A stretch of 51,785 nucleotides of DNA from an uncultured Eubacteriales bacterium. Its GTDB lineage: Bacteria; Bacillota; Clostridia; Christensenellales; UBA1242. Below are positions 40,841 to 49,755 of the stretch, one piece after another (positions within the stretch are counted from its first letter, which is position 1; each line of letters starts with the position of its first letter). The notes beneath the pieces are model-generated. The model searched no databases. It was not told the DNA's origin and saw only the letters and a list, made by a program, of their open reading frames with translations. The position numbers and the translations under genes were made by a program. Location: positions 1 to 51,785 of the forward strand of contig ONVD01000055.1 in the NCBI GenBank assembly GCA_900321185.1, written 5' to 3'.

Positions 40841-41056
40841 ATGTTCGGTAAACTTTTTGGTGTAGATGGCGGATGTGGCTGTGGCAACGGTTGTGGTAGC
40901 AAAAACTCTAGTTGCGACGTGTTAACATTGCTAGTGATTGTTTATGTATTACTTAATTGTGGCATCTTAAATTGTGGCCTTGACATTTGTACAATTTTGA
41001 TTTTGTTATTGTTCTTTTGTTGTTGCTACAAAAAGAAAAGAAGTTGTGATTACTAA
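40841..41056 (+). CDS. Cysteine-rich membrane microprotein
   Basis: A 71-residue protein from ATG 40841; AGGAGG ends 13 bases upstream, slightly far. A Gly/Cys stretch (GGCGCGNGCGSKNSSC) is followed by hydrophobic segments with more Cys (VYVLLNCGILNCGLDIC, LLLFFCCCYKKKRSCDY). Eleven of 71 residues are Cys. Function is unknown; composition recalls short high-cysteine proteins seen in Clostridia, and metal or disulphide chemistry at the membrane is possible. A terminator follows directly. Confidence 0.7.
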   Translation: MFGKLFGVDGGCGCGNGCGSKNSSCDVLTLLVIVYVLLNCGILNCGLDICTILILLLFFCCCYKKKRSCDY

Positions 41057-41074
41057 TATTTAACATTTGATTTT

Positions 41075-41106
41075 ACGCTCAATCTTAGATTGGGCGTTTT
41101 TGTTTC
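41075..41106 (+). terminator. Terminator of the Cys-rich microprotein gene
   Basis: ACGCTCAAT and ATTGGGCGT pair (9 bp, one G-T) around CTTAG, followed by TTTTGTTTC. Confidence 0.9.
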
Positions 41107-41160
41107 ATTTTTCGTATTTTTTCGGCAGTATATCTTTTGAGTATTTACAAAAAATGAAAA

Positions 41161-41301
41161 TGTCAACAAAGTTGATTTCATTTAAAAAATATAGCATAAA
41201 TTTGTTGACAAAAAAAACCTAATGTTATACAATATCAATGTTATAAACTTTATATCGCAAGGAGAAAATTAATGAAATTTACTAGTAATGTTGTCAACAA
41301 A
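41161..41301. repeat. Three TGTCAACAAA elements around the surface-protein promoter
   Basis: TGTCAACAAA lies at 41161-41170, its exact inverse TTTGTTGACA at 41201-41210, and a third direct copy at 41292-41301 within codons 7-10 of the gene. The inverted copy contains the -35 hexamer. The spacing suggests an operator set. Confidence 0.6.
41205..41233 (+). promoter_or_regulatory. Promoter of the Ig-like surface protein
   Basis: TTGACA (41205-41210), 17-bp spacer, TACAAT (41228-41233). The leader is about 35 bases and ends with AAGGAG. Confidence 0.85.
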
Positions 41302-44300
41302 ATTGGGCTTGTGCTTACCGTTCTTGCGGTAATTCTTTGCTTTGGTATTTTTACGATGTCAAATGCAGGATATGCAACCTATGCTAAGGCTGCAAATAGT
41401 ACAGCTCCAACAAACTTTCGTGGGGCAACAGTCAAAATAGAAGAGTATACCCCAACCTACACAATTACTAAAGTAACTGATTACGAAGTTACCGATTCTG
41501 AAGGTGGATCTACATCCGTAAAGGGTGTGTTGTTGCCTAAAATCACTAGTGCCGATGGTGAGCTCAAAGTGACTGCCAAAAGTGCGGCAGGTAAAACAGT
41601 GCAAGTTTCCAAACGCAGTGACGGAAGGTATATTTTAGTACCTGATTTGTATGTAGGTACTTACAATATTACTGCAGTTGCAACTCTTAATGGTGTCAAA
41701 ACAACCAAAAAATTCACAATATCTTTTGATAGTGTAAGTGTTGCATTTGAGGACATTACATCTACAAACACCCAATACATCATTCCAGAGTATGTTAACC
41801 CAGGTACCAAACTCACATTTGGTTATCCAAACGTTATTTTGGATGGAGATACCGACAACACGATATCTTCTGCTAGTGCAGAATATGGTACTCTGACTGT
41901 TAGTGTTGTAGACCCTAATGGAGACTCAGTTGACCTAACTGCAACAGACGGTGTATTTACCTACACTGTTCCAACAGAGAATGCGAATGGTAGTTACAAG
42001 GTTAAATATTCCTACAACTACACTAATACAAATCAAACTATTGCAAGGTCTTACACATTTAATGTTGTAGACAGTTCTCAGTTTGACACAAGCAAAGACG
42101 TTACACTAAAAATTAGTGAGTGGAGTAGCGCTTTGGATGATATTACTATGTCTGTAGGTGTTGAAAAAACTTTGCCTACACCAACAGTTATTAACTCACA
42201 AAACAATTCAACTATTTCCACATACAATACAATCAGCGTAGAGTACTACAACACTGAGACAAAAGCGTGGGAGAGTGTTAGTAGTGATGCTATCACTGAT
42301 TACAAATTTACCCCAACCAAGGTTGGTGACTACCGCTTTACTTATACATGCACAGATTTTTACGGCAATACCACAACCCGTATTTCCGCCAACATTAAGG
42401 CAACTTTGTCTAGTAGTACACTAGGTCTCAAGTTAACTAATAAGTCTTATAACCCAAATGCAGATAACTTTAACAAAGAGGCTTTGTACAAGGATACGAC
42501 TAGTGTTGACTACATGGTTCCTACAAAAATTGCCAAGGGTAGTTCATTTACAATCCCTGCAATGATTGCTTCATCATATGGAGACTATGAACTAAAATAC
42601 ACATTTACAATTGCTGGTGCTTCAAAGACTTATTACGAAATTCAAGAATATAAGTTTGAGAACACAGGTACCTACACAATCAACTATCAAGTTGCTTATG
42701 CCGAAAATACCAACCAACGTGTACAAAAGACTTTCCAAGTACAAGTTGTAGAGAGTTTGGAGGCAGATGATGTAACACTTGAGGGTGAGATTAGTGGGCT
42801 CTCAACATCAGTCAACGCTGGTAGTGACCTTAACTTTACAGTTAGCGCAACTGATACGTTAAACAGTGACGGTACAACTGTGGACACTAATATTCAAAAG
42901 ACTGTTACCGCAAAGATTGGCGACAATGATGCGACTGTCACAACTAATGATAATGGTAGTTATACATTAAATGTTCCTGCTAAGGCAGTTAATGGTGCCC
43001 AAGTTACTATCACTGTAGTTCTAAAAGATGACCTTGGTAATACCAATAGCCTTACAAAGACTATAACAGTAGTTGATTATTCTAGCGATCATGAGGCACC
43101 TACTTTGAATATCGATGATGTTCCTGCTGATGCTACTGATGAAGGCAAAGCGTCATACAATTTTGTTCGTGGGTCTAGTGTTTCTGTATTCCCAATAACA
43201 GCAACTGATGCAGATTCTAACTTTGCTGTTGATGTTGAAGTTAAAAATGGTGGCAATACTGTATTGCGCAAGAGTGCATTCTCTAATAAAAGCACTAGTG
43301 GCTATACAGCAAAAATCACAGGAACTCAATTTGCATTTACGCTTAGCAACTCGGGTCTCTACACAATCACATATACAGCGACTGACTCAAACAACAACCA
43401 AACAATATTTAGTTATCAAGTTTGGTCTGAGTCTAACTCAACACCAGGTATTACATTGACAGGTGTACAAACATCTGCTAATACTGGCGAAACAATTGAT
43501 TTGTCTGACATCGCAAAAGTTTCAAGAGATGGTGAATACCTTGACTATGACACAGTATTAATCACAGATGAAAATGTTGACAAATACATCAATGACAACT
43601 CAATCTCTACAAACTCAGTTATTGTTTTGGTAAAAGGTGAGTTCGCAAAGGGTAACACAGACACATCTATCATTGCTCTTGGTGACATCAACTTGACTGT
43701 TTGGGCATATGGTGACAACACTGATGAGGCCAAATGTATTGATGTGAACGCTTACAAGACTGCTACTATCACAGTTAGTGATACTACAAAACCTCAATTC
43801 ACAATTTCTGGACAAGGCAACAGTGACCGCAACATTGCATTAACGAACGGTACTGCAAATATTACAGTTGACTGGTTTGCAACAGTTGATGACAAGGCTC
43901 TTGGCTATGAGGGTAGTGGTGTTAAGACTTTGACAATTACTGCAACATATGAAGGCAATAGTGACGAAGAATGGAGTATTTCAAAATCTCCTGATGATGA
44001 CATTACAGATGCTGATTTGACATTTGATGTAACTAAGAATGGTAGATTGAATGTCGTCTACACTGTAGCAGACTATGCAAACAATGAGTCAACAGTAACA
44101 TTGTATTATTATGTTGGTGACTGTGTTGCTCCAGTTGTATCTTTGGGTGACCAAGATTTGACCGCAACACTCAAGACAGGTAGTGACTTTGTTATAGATT
44201 TGGAAAAAATCACCGCAATAGACGATGGCGAAACTTATAAATATGGTGACAGCGATATAACATTTAAAATCGTGTTGACAAAAGATGGTTCTGACATTTC

Positions 44301-44631
44301 TTCTAGTGCAACCACATCTAACAATGAATGGAAGGTTTCAAGTCTAGAGGCTGGTTCATACGTTTTGACAGTAACAGCAACAGACTCAGCTGGTAATGTA
44401 TCTTATGCACAATCAAAGACTTTCACAGTAGAGTCTGAGGGTTCTACAAAAGTTACAAGCACAACTGTTTGGGGCACAATTTTGATAATTTTGGCATTAA
44501 TTTTGTTGTCAGGTGTAATATTCTTCTTTGTTAGACCAACAAAAGGCAAAATAAAGATTGACAACAGGAAAGCTGAAAAGACTACAACTGAATCAGTGGA
44601 AACAAAGGCTGAAGACAAAAACGAGAAATAA
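41272..44631 (+). CDS. Large Ig-like-repeat surface protein with C-terminal membrane anchor
   Basis: A 1119-residue exported protein. The signal peptide covers ~1-40 (GLVLTVLAVILCFGIFTM, cleavage near TYAKA). The body is a series of beta-sandwich repeats of ~90-110 residues. Several end in the bacterial Ig pattern: YTCTDFYGNTTTRIS, LKDDLGNTNSLTKTITV, YTATDSNNNQTIFSYQV, YTVADYANNESTVTLYYYV and VTATDSAGNVSYAQSKTFTV. A membrane helix near 1069-1089 (VWGTILIILALILLSGVIFF) and a charged cytoplasmic tail end it. There is no LPXTG motif. Adhesion or S-layer-like roles are possible. Confidence 0.85.
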   Translation: MKFTSNVVNKIGLVLTVLAVILCFGIFTMSNAGYATYAKAANSTAPTNFRGATVKIEEYTPTYTITKVTDYEVTDSEGGSTSVKGVLLPKITSADGELKVTAKSAAGKTVQVSKRSDGRYILVPDLYVGTYNITAVATLNGVKTTKKFTISFDSVSVAFEDITSTNTQYIIPEYVNPGTKLTFGYPNVILDGDTDNTISSASAEYGTLTVSVVDPNGDSVDLTATDGVFTYTVPTENANGSYKVKYSYNYTNTNQTIARSYTFNVVDSSQFDTSKDVTLKISEWSSALDDITMSVGVEKTLPTPTVINSQNNSTISTYNTISVEYYNTETKAWESVSSDAITDYKFTPTKVGDYRFTYTCTDFYGNTTTRISANIKATLSSSTLGLKLTNKSYNPNADNFNKEALYKDTTSVDYMVPTKIAKGSSFTIPAMIASSYGDYELKYTFTIAGASKTYYEIQEYKFENTGTYTINYQVAYAENTNQRVQKTFQVQVVESLEADDVTLEGEISGLSTSVNAGSDLNFTVSATDTLNSDGTTVDTNIQKTVTAKIGDNDATVTTNDNGSYTLNVPAKAVNGAQVTITVVLKDDLGNTNSLTKTITVVDYSSDHEAPTLNIDDVPADATDEGKASYNFVRGSSVSVFPITATDADSNFAVDVEVKNGGNTVLRKSAFSNKSTSGYTAKITGTQFAFTLSNSGLYTITYTATDSNNNQTIFSYQVWSESNSTPGITLTGVQTSANTGETIDLSDIAKVSRDGEYLDYDTVLITDENVDKYINDNSISTNSVIVLVKGEFAKGNTDTSIIALGDINLTVWAYGDNTDEAKCIDVNAYKTATITVSDTTKPQFTISGQGNSDRNIALTNGTANITVDWFATVDDKALGYEGSGVKTLTITATYEGNSDEEWSISKSPDDDITDADLTFDVTKNGRLNVVYTVADYANNESTVTLYYYVGDCVAPVVSLGDQDLTATLKTGSDFVIDLEKITAIDDGETYKYGDSDITFKIVLTKDGSDISSSATTSNNEWKVSSLEAGSYVLTVTATDSAGNVSYAQSKTFTVESEGSTKVTSTTVWGTILIILALILLSGVIFFFVRPTKGKIKIDNRKAEKTTTESVETKAEDKNEK

Positions 44632-44632
44632 T

Positions 44633-44659
44633 AAAAAAGGCAATCTAATTGCCTTTTTT
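44633..44659 (+). terminator. Terminator of the Ig-like surface protein
   Basis: AAAAAAGGCAAT and ATTGCCTTTTTT pair around a 3-base loop. It lies directly after the stop. Confidence 0.92.
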
Positions 44660-44777
44660 ATTTATACAATCATAAATATATTATGAATGCTTGTTATCGA
44701 TTAAAATAACTATATTAATGGCATATGACATAAAATATAGTGCAAACAATAAATATCTATTTAGACCGCAAATAATA

Positions 44778-44813
44778 AAAAGATGAAATGATTAGATTGT
44801 TTCATCTTTTTTA
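44778..44813 (+). terminator. Second terminator-like hairpin without an upstream gene
   Basis: AAAAAGATGAAA and TTTCATCTTTTT pair around 11 bases, with a T-run. It lies 120 bp past the preceding terminator, and no reading frame lies between. The ~300-bp gap before uvrB is otherwise AT-rich with nothing else seen. The hairpin may end a small RNA. Confidence 0.6.
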
Positions 44814-44875
44814 TTACTCTGAAAATTTTTTAAGAATTTTTATTTTGGAACATTATGTAAATACTTTGATAGATA

Positions 44876-44904
44876 TTGCAAATCTACCACCTTAGTGCTA
44901 TAAT
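44876..44904 (+). promoter_or_regulatory. Promoter of uvrB-uvrA
   Basis: TTGCAA (44876-44881), 17-bp spacer, extended -10 TGCTATAAT (hexamer 44899-44904). No LexA box of the CGAAC-N4-GTTCG type is visible. Confidence 0.8.
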
Positions 44905-44930
44905 AAAAAGATATACTTTTGGAGGTCAAA

Positions 44931-46892
44931 ATGGATTTTGAATTGGTGTCTAAGTATCAGCCTACAGGTGACCAGCCACAGGCCATACAAAAACTTGTAG
45001 AGGGCATTAATGACGGCCTTAGAGAACAAGTTTTGCTGGGAGTTACTGGTAGTGGTAAAACTTTTACAATGGCGAATGTGATTGCGCAGATTAATCGTCC
45101 AGCACTGGTCCTTGCACATAACAAAACTTTGGCAGCTCAACTTTGCAATGAGTTTAGAGAATTTTTCCCCAAAAATCGTGTGGAATATTTTGTGTCATAT
45201 TATGATTATTATCAGCCAGAGGCATATATACCTAGCACAGATACTTATATAGAGAAAGATGAATCTCTTAATGATGAAATAGATAAGTTACGACATTCAG
45301 CCACATGTTCTCTACTAGAACGCCGAGATGTGATTGTTGTTTCATCGGTATCTTGTATTTATGGTTTAGGTGACCCACGTAACTATATGCAAAATGGTAT
45401 TGCGTTACGACCTGGACAAGTTGTGGACCTAAAACACATTGTTGCGCAATTAGTTACAATGAGGTACGACCGCACTGTGCTAGATTTTCATCGTTCCACA
45501 TTCAGACTTCGTGGCGACACATTGGATATTTTCCCCTCTTATAGTAGTGAAATTGCTGTTAAAGTGGAGTTTTTTGGTGATACAGTTGAACGAATTAGCG
45601 AATTTGATGTGACCACAGGCAAAACTTTGGCAGTATTACAGCACTTTGTCTTGTTTCCAGCGACTCACTTTAGTGTTACGGAGCAAAATGTAGCGCGTGC
45701 TCTCAAAGAGATACAGGCTGATGCGGAAATTCAGGTGGAGCAGTTTAAACAGCAAAATAAGTTAATTGAGGCTCAAAGGCTCAAGGAACGTGTTGCGCAC
45801 GACGTAGAGATGATTCAAGAAGTCGGTTATTGTAGTGGTATCGAAAACTATTCACGCTATTTTGATAATCGTCCAGCGGGGTCTACACCTTATGTGCTAT
45901 TAGATTATTTTCCAAAAGATTTTGTTACTTTTATTGATGAGTCACATATGACATTGCCTCAAATACGTGGAATGTATAATGGTGACAAGGCACGCAAAAA
46001 AAACTTAGTAGATTATGGGTTTCGACTTACTTCGGCATATGATAACAGACCTCTTACGTTTGATGAGTTTGATAAAAAGGTCGGACAACTTATTTGTGTT
46101 TCGGCTACACCAGGGCCTTACGAAATGGAACATGCAGGGCAAGTGGTTGAGCAGATTATACGTCCTACGGGACTACTCGACCCACCAGTTGAAGTGAAGC
46201 CTACTAAACTTCAGATTGATGATTTAATTGGACAAATTCGAGATGTCATAAACACTAATGGACGCGCACTTGTTACTACGTTGACCAAAAAAATGGCTGA
46301 AGACCTCACCAAGTTTTTGGTCGAACACGGACTGAAGGTTAAGTATCTGCATAGTGAGATAGATACCCTTGAGCGTATAGAGATTATCAATGGACTGCGA
46401 AAAGGTGACTTTGATGTCATTGTTGGTATTAATTTACTGCGAGAAGGGCTGGATTTGCCCGAAGTCAAACTGGTGGCTATTTTGGATGCGGACAAAGAAG
46501 GCTTTTTGCGTAGCGATACATCACTTATCCAGATTATAGGGCGTGCTGCCCGAAATAGCGAAGCGCGGGTTATTATGTATGCGGACACCATGACTGACTC
46601 AATGAAACGAGCCATAACCGAAACTGAACGCCGTCGCAAAATTCAGAATGAATATAATATTGAGCATCACATTACGCCAAAAACTATTATAAAAGAAGTT
46701 AAAAATAGTATTGAAATAACAAAAAAAGTTACCGAAAAAGTGACTAAAAATACTGTGGAACTTACTAAAGAAATCGAACGCGTAAAAGGGTTGATGTATA
46801 CAGCAAGCAAGCAATTAGATTTTGAGCAAGCTATAGAATTAAGAGAGCAATTGAATGCTTTACGTAAAATGCTAAAGGAGGAACAAAAGTAA
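44931..46892 (+). CDS. uvrB: Excinuclease ABC subunit B
   Basis: UvrB verifies DNA damage and loads UvrC in nucleotide excision repair. The 653-residue protein has Walker [19 protein letters not shown], the beta-hairpin region [20 protein letters not shown], Walker [16 protein letters not shown], helicase motifs V and VI ([14 protein letters not shown] and [14 protein letters not shown]) and a C-terminal UVR domain ([20 protein letters not shown]). ATG 44931 follows GGAGG; the TTG at 44919 precedes that site. It is coupled to uvrA, which starts 2 bases after the stop. Confidence 0.98.
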   Translation: MDFELVSKYQPTGDQPQAIQKLVEGINDGLREQVLLGVTGSGKTFTMANVIAQINRPALVLAHNKTLAAQLCNEFREFFPKNRVEYFVSYYDYYQPEAYIPSTDTYIEKDESLNDEIDKLRHSATCSLLERRDVIVVSSVSCIYGLGDPRNYMQNGIALRPGQVVDLKHIVAQLVTMRYDRTVLDFHRSTFRLRGDTLDIFPSYSSEIAVKVEFFGDTVERISEFDVTTGKTLAVLQHFVLFPATHFSVTEQNVARALKEIQADAEIQVEQFKQQNKLIEAQRLKERVAHDVEMIQEVGYCSGIENYSRYFDNRPAGSTPYVLLDYFPKDFVTFIDESHMTLPQIRGMYNGDKARKKNLVDYGFRLTSAYDNRPLTFDEFDKKVGQLICVSATPGPYEMEHAGQVVEQIIRPTGLLDPPVEVKPTKLQIDDLIGQIRDVINTNGRALVTTLTKKMAEDLTKFLVEHGLKVKYLHSEIDTLERIEIINGLRKGDFDVIVGINLLREGLDLPEVKLVAILDADKEGFLRSDTSLIQIIGRAARNSEARVIMYADTMTDSMKRAITETERRRKIQNEYNIEHHITPKTIIKEVKNSIEITKKVTEKVTKNTVELTKEIERVKGLMYTASKQLDFEQAIELREQLNALRKMLKEEQK

Positions 46893-46893
46893 A

Positions 46894-49734
46894 ATGCAAG
46901 ACAAAATTATTATTCGAGGGGCAAGACAAAACAACCTAAACAATATAGATCTAGATATCCCACGCAACAAACTAGTGGTATTTACAGGTGTTTCGGGTAG
47001 TGGAAAGACAACTCTAGCCTTTGATACAATTTTTGCAGAGGGACAACGTAGATATATTGAGTCACTGTCCAGTTATGCTCGTCAATTTTTAGGTCAAATG
47101 CAAAAACCTGATGTGGATAAGATTGAGGGCTTGAGTCCAACAATCAGTATAGACCAAAAGACAACGTCTACAAATCCACGTAGCACAGTGGGTACGGTGA
47201 CTGAAATTTATGATTATATGCGTCTATTATATGCGCGTGTGGGCATTCCGCACTGTCCACGTTGTGGTTGTGAGATAAATGTACAGAGCATTGACCAAAT
47301 TGTAGATAGTATTTTACAAAAGATACCGACGGGCGAAAAGTTTATGATATTGTCTCCAGTCATTCGCGGTAAAAAAGGCGAATACGCCAAATTGCTTGAG
47401 GACTTTCGTAAAGACGGTTATGTGCGTGTAGATATTGACGGTGAGATTAAGCAACTGGACGAAGAGATTAAACTAGAAAAAAACAAAAAACATACTATTT
47501 CGCTAGTCTTGGACCGCATTATTATGCGCGAAGACCTAACCAAGCGTATCACCGAGAGTGTTGAGACGGCATTAAATCTTTCTAACGGGTTAGTTGCTGT
47601 AGTCACCCCAGAGCATCAATATTTGTTTAGCAATAAATTTGCTTGCGAAAATTGTGGATTTAGTTTTGACGAATTGTCTCCACGTATATTTAGTTTCAAT
47701 AGTCCATATGGTGCATGTCCAGAGTGCAAGGGCCTAGGCTTTACAACGCGTATAGACCCCAACCTTATAGTAAAAGATCCTAACAAATCTATTCGCCAAG
47801 GAGCATTGAATGTCACTGGTTGGAATATCAACAACAATTTATTTAGTGCAAATTATTTTGAGGCTTTGTCTGCAAAGTATAACTTTAGTTTGGATACTCC
47901 TTACAAGGATTTGCCAAATGAGATTAAGGAGATATTGTTATTTGGTAACAGTGGAGAAGAGTTAGAAATAGACTGGAAAACTAAGCGCTTTGCGGGGAGT
48001 TTTAAAGGTGCGTTTGAGGGGATTATCCCTAACCTAGAGCGTAGATATCAAGAAAGCAACAGTGAGTTTATTAAGGGCGAAATTGCAAAATACATGCGCG
48101 AGCAACCATGTGCTACATGTCACGGAGATAGGTTGGGTGAAGTTGCTTCGGCAGTAACTATCAATGGCAAAAATATTACAGCATTGTGCAATATGTCTAT
48201 TGATGAATTACAGGCTTTTTGTTCTAAGTTAAAGTTATCCAAAGCGCAAGAGCCAGTGGCACAACCAATCTTAAAAGAAATTAACACAAGATTACAGTTT
48301 TTGTGTGATGTGGGACTTAGTTATTTAACTCTTGCTCGTACTTCGGCAACACTTAGTGGTGGCGAAGCACAGCGCATACGTCTAGCTACTCAGATTGGTA
48401 GTGGACTAACTGGAGTTGTGTATATACTAGATGAGCCAAGTATAGGATTACATCAACGTGATAATGAAAAGTTAATCAATACAATGAAAAAACTTCGTGA
48501 CTTAGGTAACACGTTAATTGTTGTTGAGCATGACGAAGATACTATTCGCGAGGCGGATTATCTTGTAGATATCGGTCCTATGGCTGGTAAACATGGTGGC
48601 AATCTTGTAGCGTATGGAAGTGTTCAAGACCTTATTGCTTGTCCCAACTCTATAACTGGGCAATATCTAAGTGGCAAAAAATGTATCGCCTTGCCACCTA
48701 CTAGACGAAAAGTTACCAACAAGTTTATCGAAGTTAAGAATGCTCACGAAAACAACCTTAAGAATATAGATGTCAAATTTCCACTAGGTACACTTACTGT
48801 AGTTACAGGTGTTTCGGGCAGTGGAAAATCTAGTTTGATTATAGATATACTATATCCAGCACTATCAAATAGGTTAAATCACAGTACCTTGCGTGAGGGT
48901 AGATATGACAAAATATTAGGGCTAGAGAATGTAGACAAAGTTATCTCTATAGACCAAAGCCCAATAGGGCGTACGCCACGTAGCAATCCAGCGACCTATA
49001 CTGGCGTGTTTACTCAGATTAGAGAATTGTTTGCAAGTACGGCTGATGCCAAAGAACGTGGCTATATGCCTGGGCGATTTAGTTTTAATATATCTGGTGG
49101 GCGTTGTGAGACTTGTTGCGGTGACGGTATCAAAAAAATAGAAATGTACTTTTTGCCAGATATTTATGTACCATGTGAAGATTGCAAGGGTAAACGTTAC
49201 AATCGCGAGACACTAGAGGTAAAGTACAAAGGTAAGAACATTTATGATGTTTTGGAGATGACCGTTGACGAAGCTTTAGATTATTTTGAAAACCAGCCAC
49301 AAATTCGCAACAAAATACAGACTTTGCATGATGTAGGCTTAGGATATATTAAGTTAGGGCAAGCCAGCACTACAATGAGTGGTGGAGAAGCACAACGTGT
49401 TAAACTGGCGACAGAGTTGTCCAAAGTTAGTACAGGCAAAACTGTGTATATCTTGGACGAGCCTACCACAGGTTTGCACATGTATGATGTTCAAAATCTT
49501 ATTGCAATATTGCAAAGGTTGGTGGATGCAGGCAATACTGTCATTGTGATTGAGCACAACCTAGATGTTATTAAGGTTGCGGACTATATTATAGATATAG
49601 GTCCAGAAGGTGGCAAGTTTGGTGGGCAAGTGATTGCTACTGGTACACCTGAGGAAGTAGCAAATAACAAAGATAGCATTACAGGTAAGTTTATCGCTAA
49701 AGTACTAGCGGAGGCCAATAAAAAAGAGCCATAA
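46894..49734 (+). CDS. uvrA: Excinuclease ABC subunit A
   Basis: UvrA is the damage-sensing ABC ATPase dimer. Both nucleotide-binding domains are complete: [20 protein letters not shown] and [17 protein letters not shown] for Walker [18 protein letters not shown] and [17 protein letters not shown] for the signatures. Zinc modules include CENCGFSF with CPECKGLG, and CETCCGDG with [10 protein letters not shown]. Length is 946, in the normal range. Its stop lies within a terminator stem shared with the convergent gene. Confidence 0.98.
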   Translation: MQDKIIIRGARQNNLNNIDLDIPRNKLVVFTGVSGSGKTTLAFDTIFAEGQRRYIESLSSYARQFLGQMQKPDVDKIEGLSPTISIDQKTTSTNPRSTVGTVTEIYDYMRLLYARVGIPHCPRCGCEINVQSIDQIVDSILQKIPTGEKFMILSPVIRGKKGEYAKLLEDFRKDGYVRVDIDGEIKQLDEEIKLEKNKKHTISLVLDRIIMREDLTKRITESVETALNLSNGLVAVVTPEHQYLFSNKFACENCGFSFDELSPRIFSFNSPYGACPECKGLGFTTRIDPNLIVKDPNKSIRQGALNVTGWNINNNLFSANYFEALSAKYNFSLDTPYKDLPNEIKEILLFGNSGEELEIDWKTKRFAGSFKGAFEGIIPNLERRYQESNSEFIKGEIAKYMREQPCATCHGDRLGEVASAVTINGKNITALCNMSIDELQAFCSKLKLSKAQEPVAQPILKEINTRLQFLCDVGLSYLTLARTSATLSGGEAQRIRLATQIGSGLTGVVYILDEPSIGLHQRDNEKLINTMKKLRDLGNTLIVVEHDEDTIREADYLVDIGPMAGKHGGNLVAYGSVQDLIACPNSITGQYLSGKKCIALPPTRRKVTNKFIEVKNAHENNLKNIDVKFPLGTLTVVTGVSGSGKSSLIIDILYPALSNRLNHSTLREGRYDKILGLENVDKVISIDQSPIGRTPRSNPATYTGVFTQIRELFASTADAKERGYMPGRFSFNISGGRCETCCGDGIKKIEMYFLPDIYVPCEDCKGKRYNRETLEVKYKGKNIYDVLEMTVDEALDYFENQPQIRNKIQTLHDVGLGYIKLGQASTTMSGGEAQRVKLATELSKVSTGKTVYILDEPTTGLHMYDVQNLIAILQRLVDAGNTVIVIEHNLDVIKVADYIIDIGPEGGKFGGQVIATGTPEEVANNKDSITGKFIAKVLAEANKKEP

Positions 49735-49751
49735 TTTTGGCTCTTTTTTTA
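49720..49751. terminator. Bidirectional terminator after uvrA
   Basis: AAAAAAGAGCCA and TGGCTCTTTTTTT pair around a 6-base loop containing the uvrA stop. A-runs and T-runs on both sides allow use from either strand. Confidence 0.9.
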
Positions 49752-49755
49752 GTTT

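Noticed and set aside
44821-44930. LexA/SOS box before uvrB
   Set aside because: No CGAAC-N4-GTTCG or close variant; GGAACATTATG lacks a matching second half.
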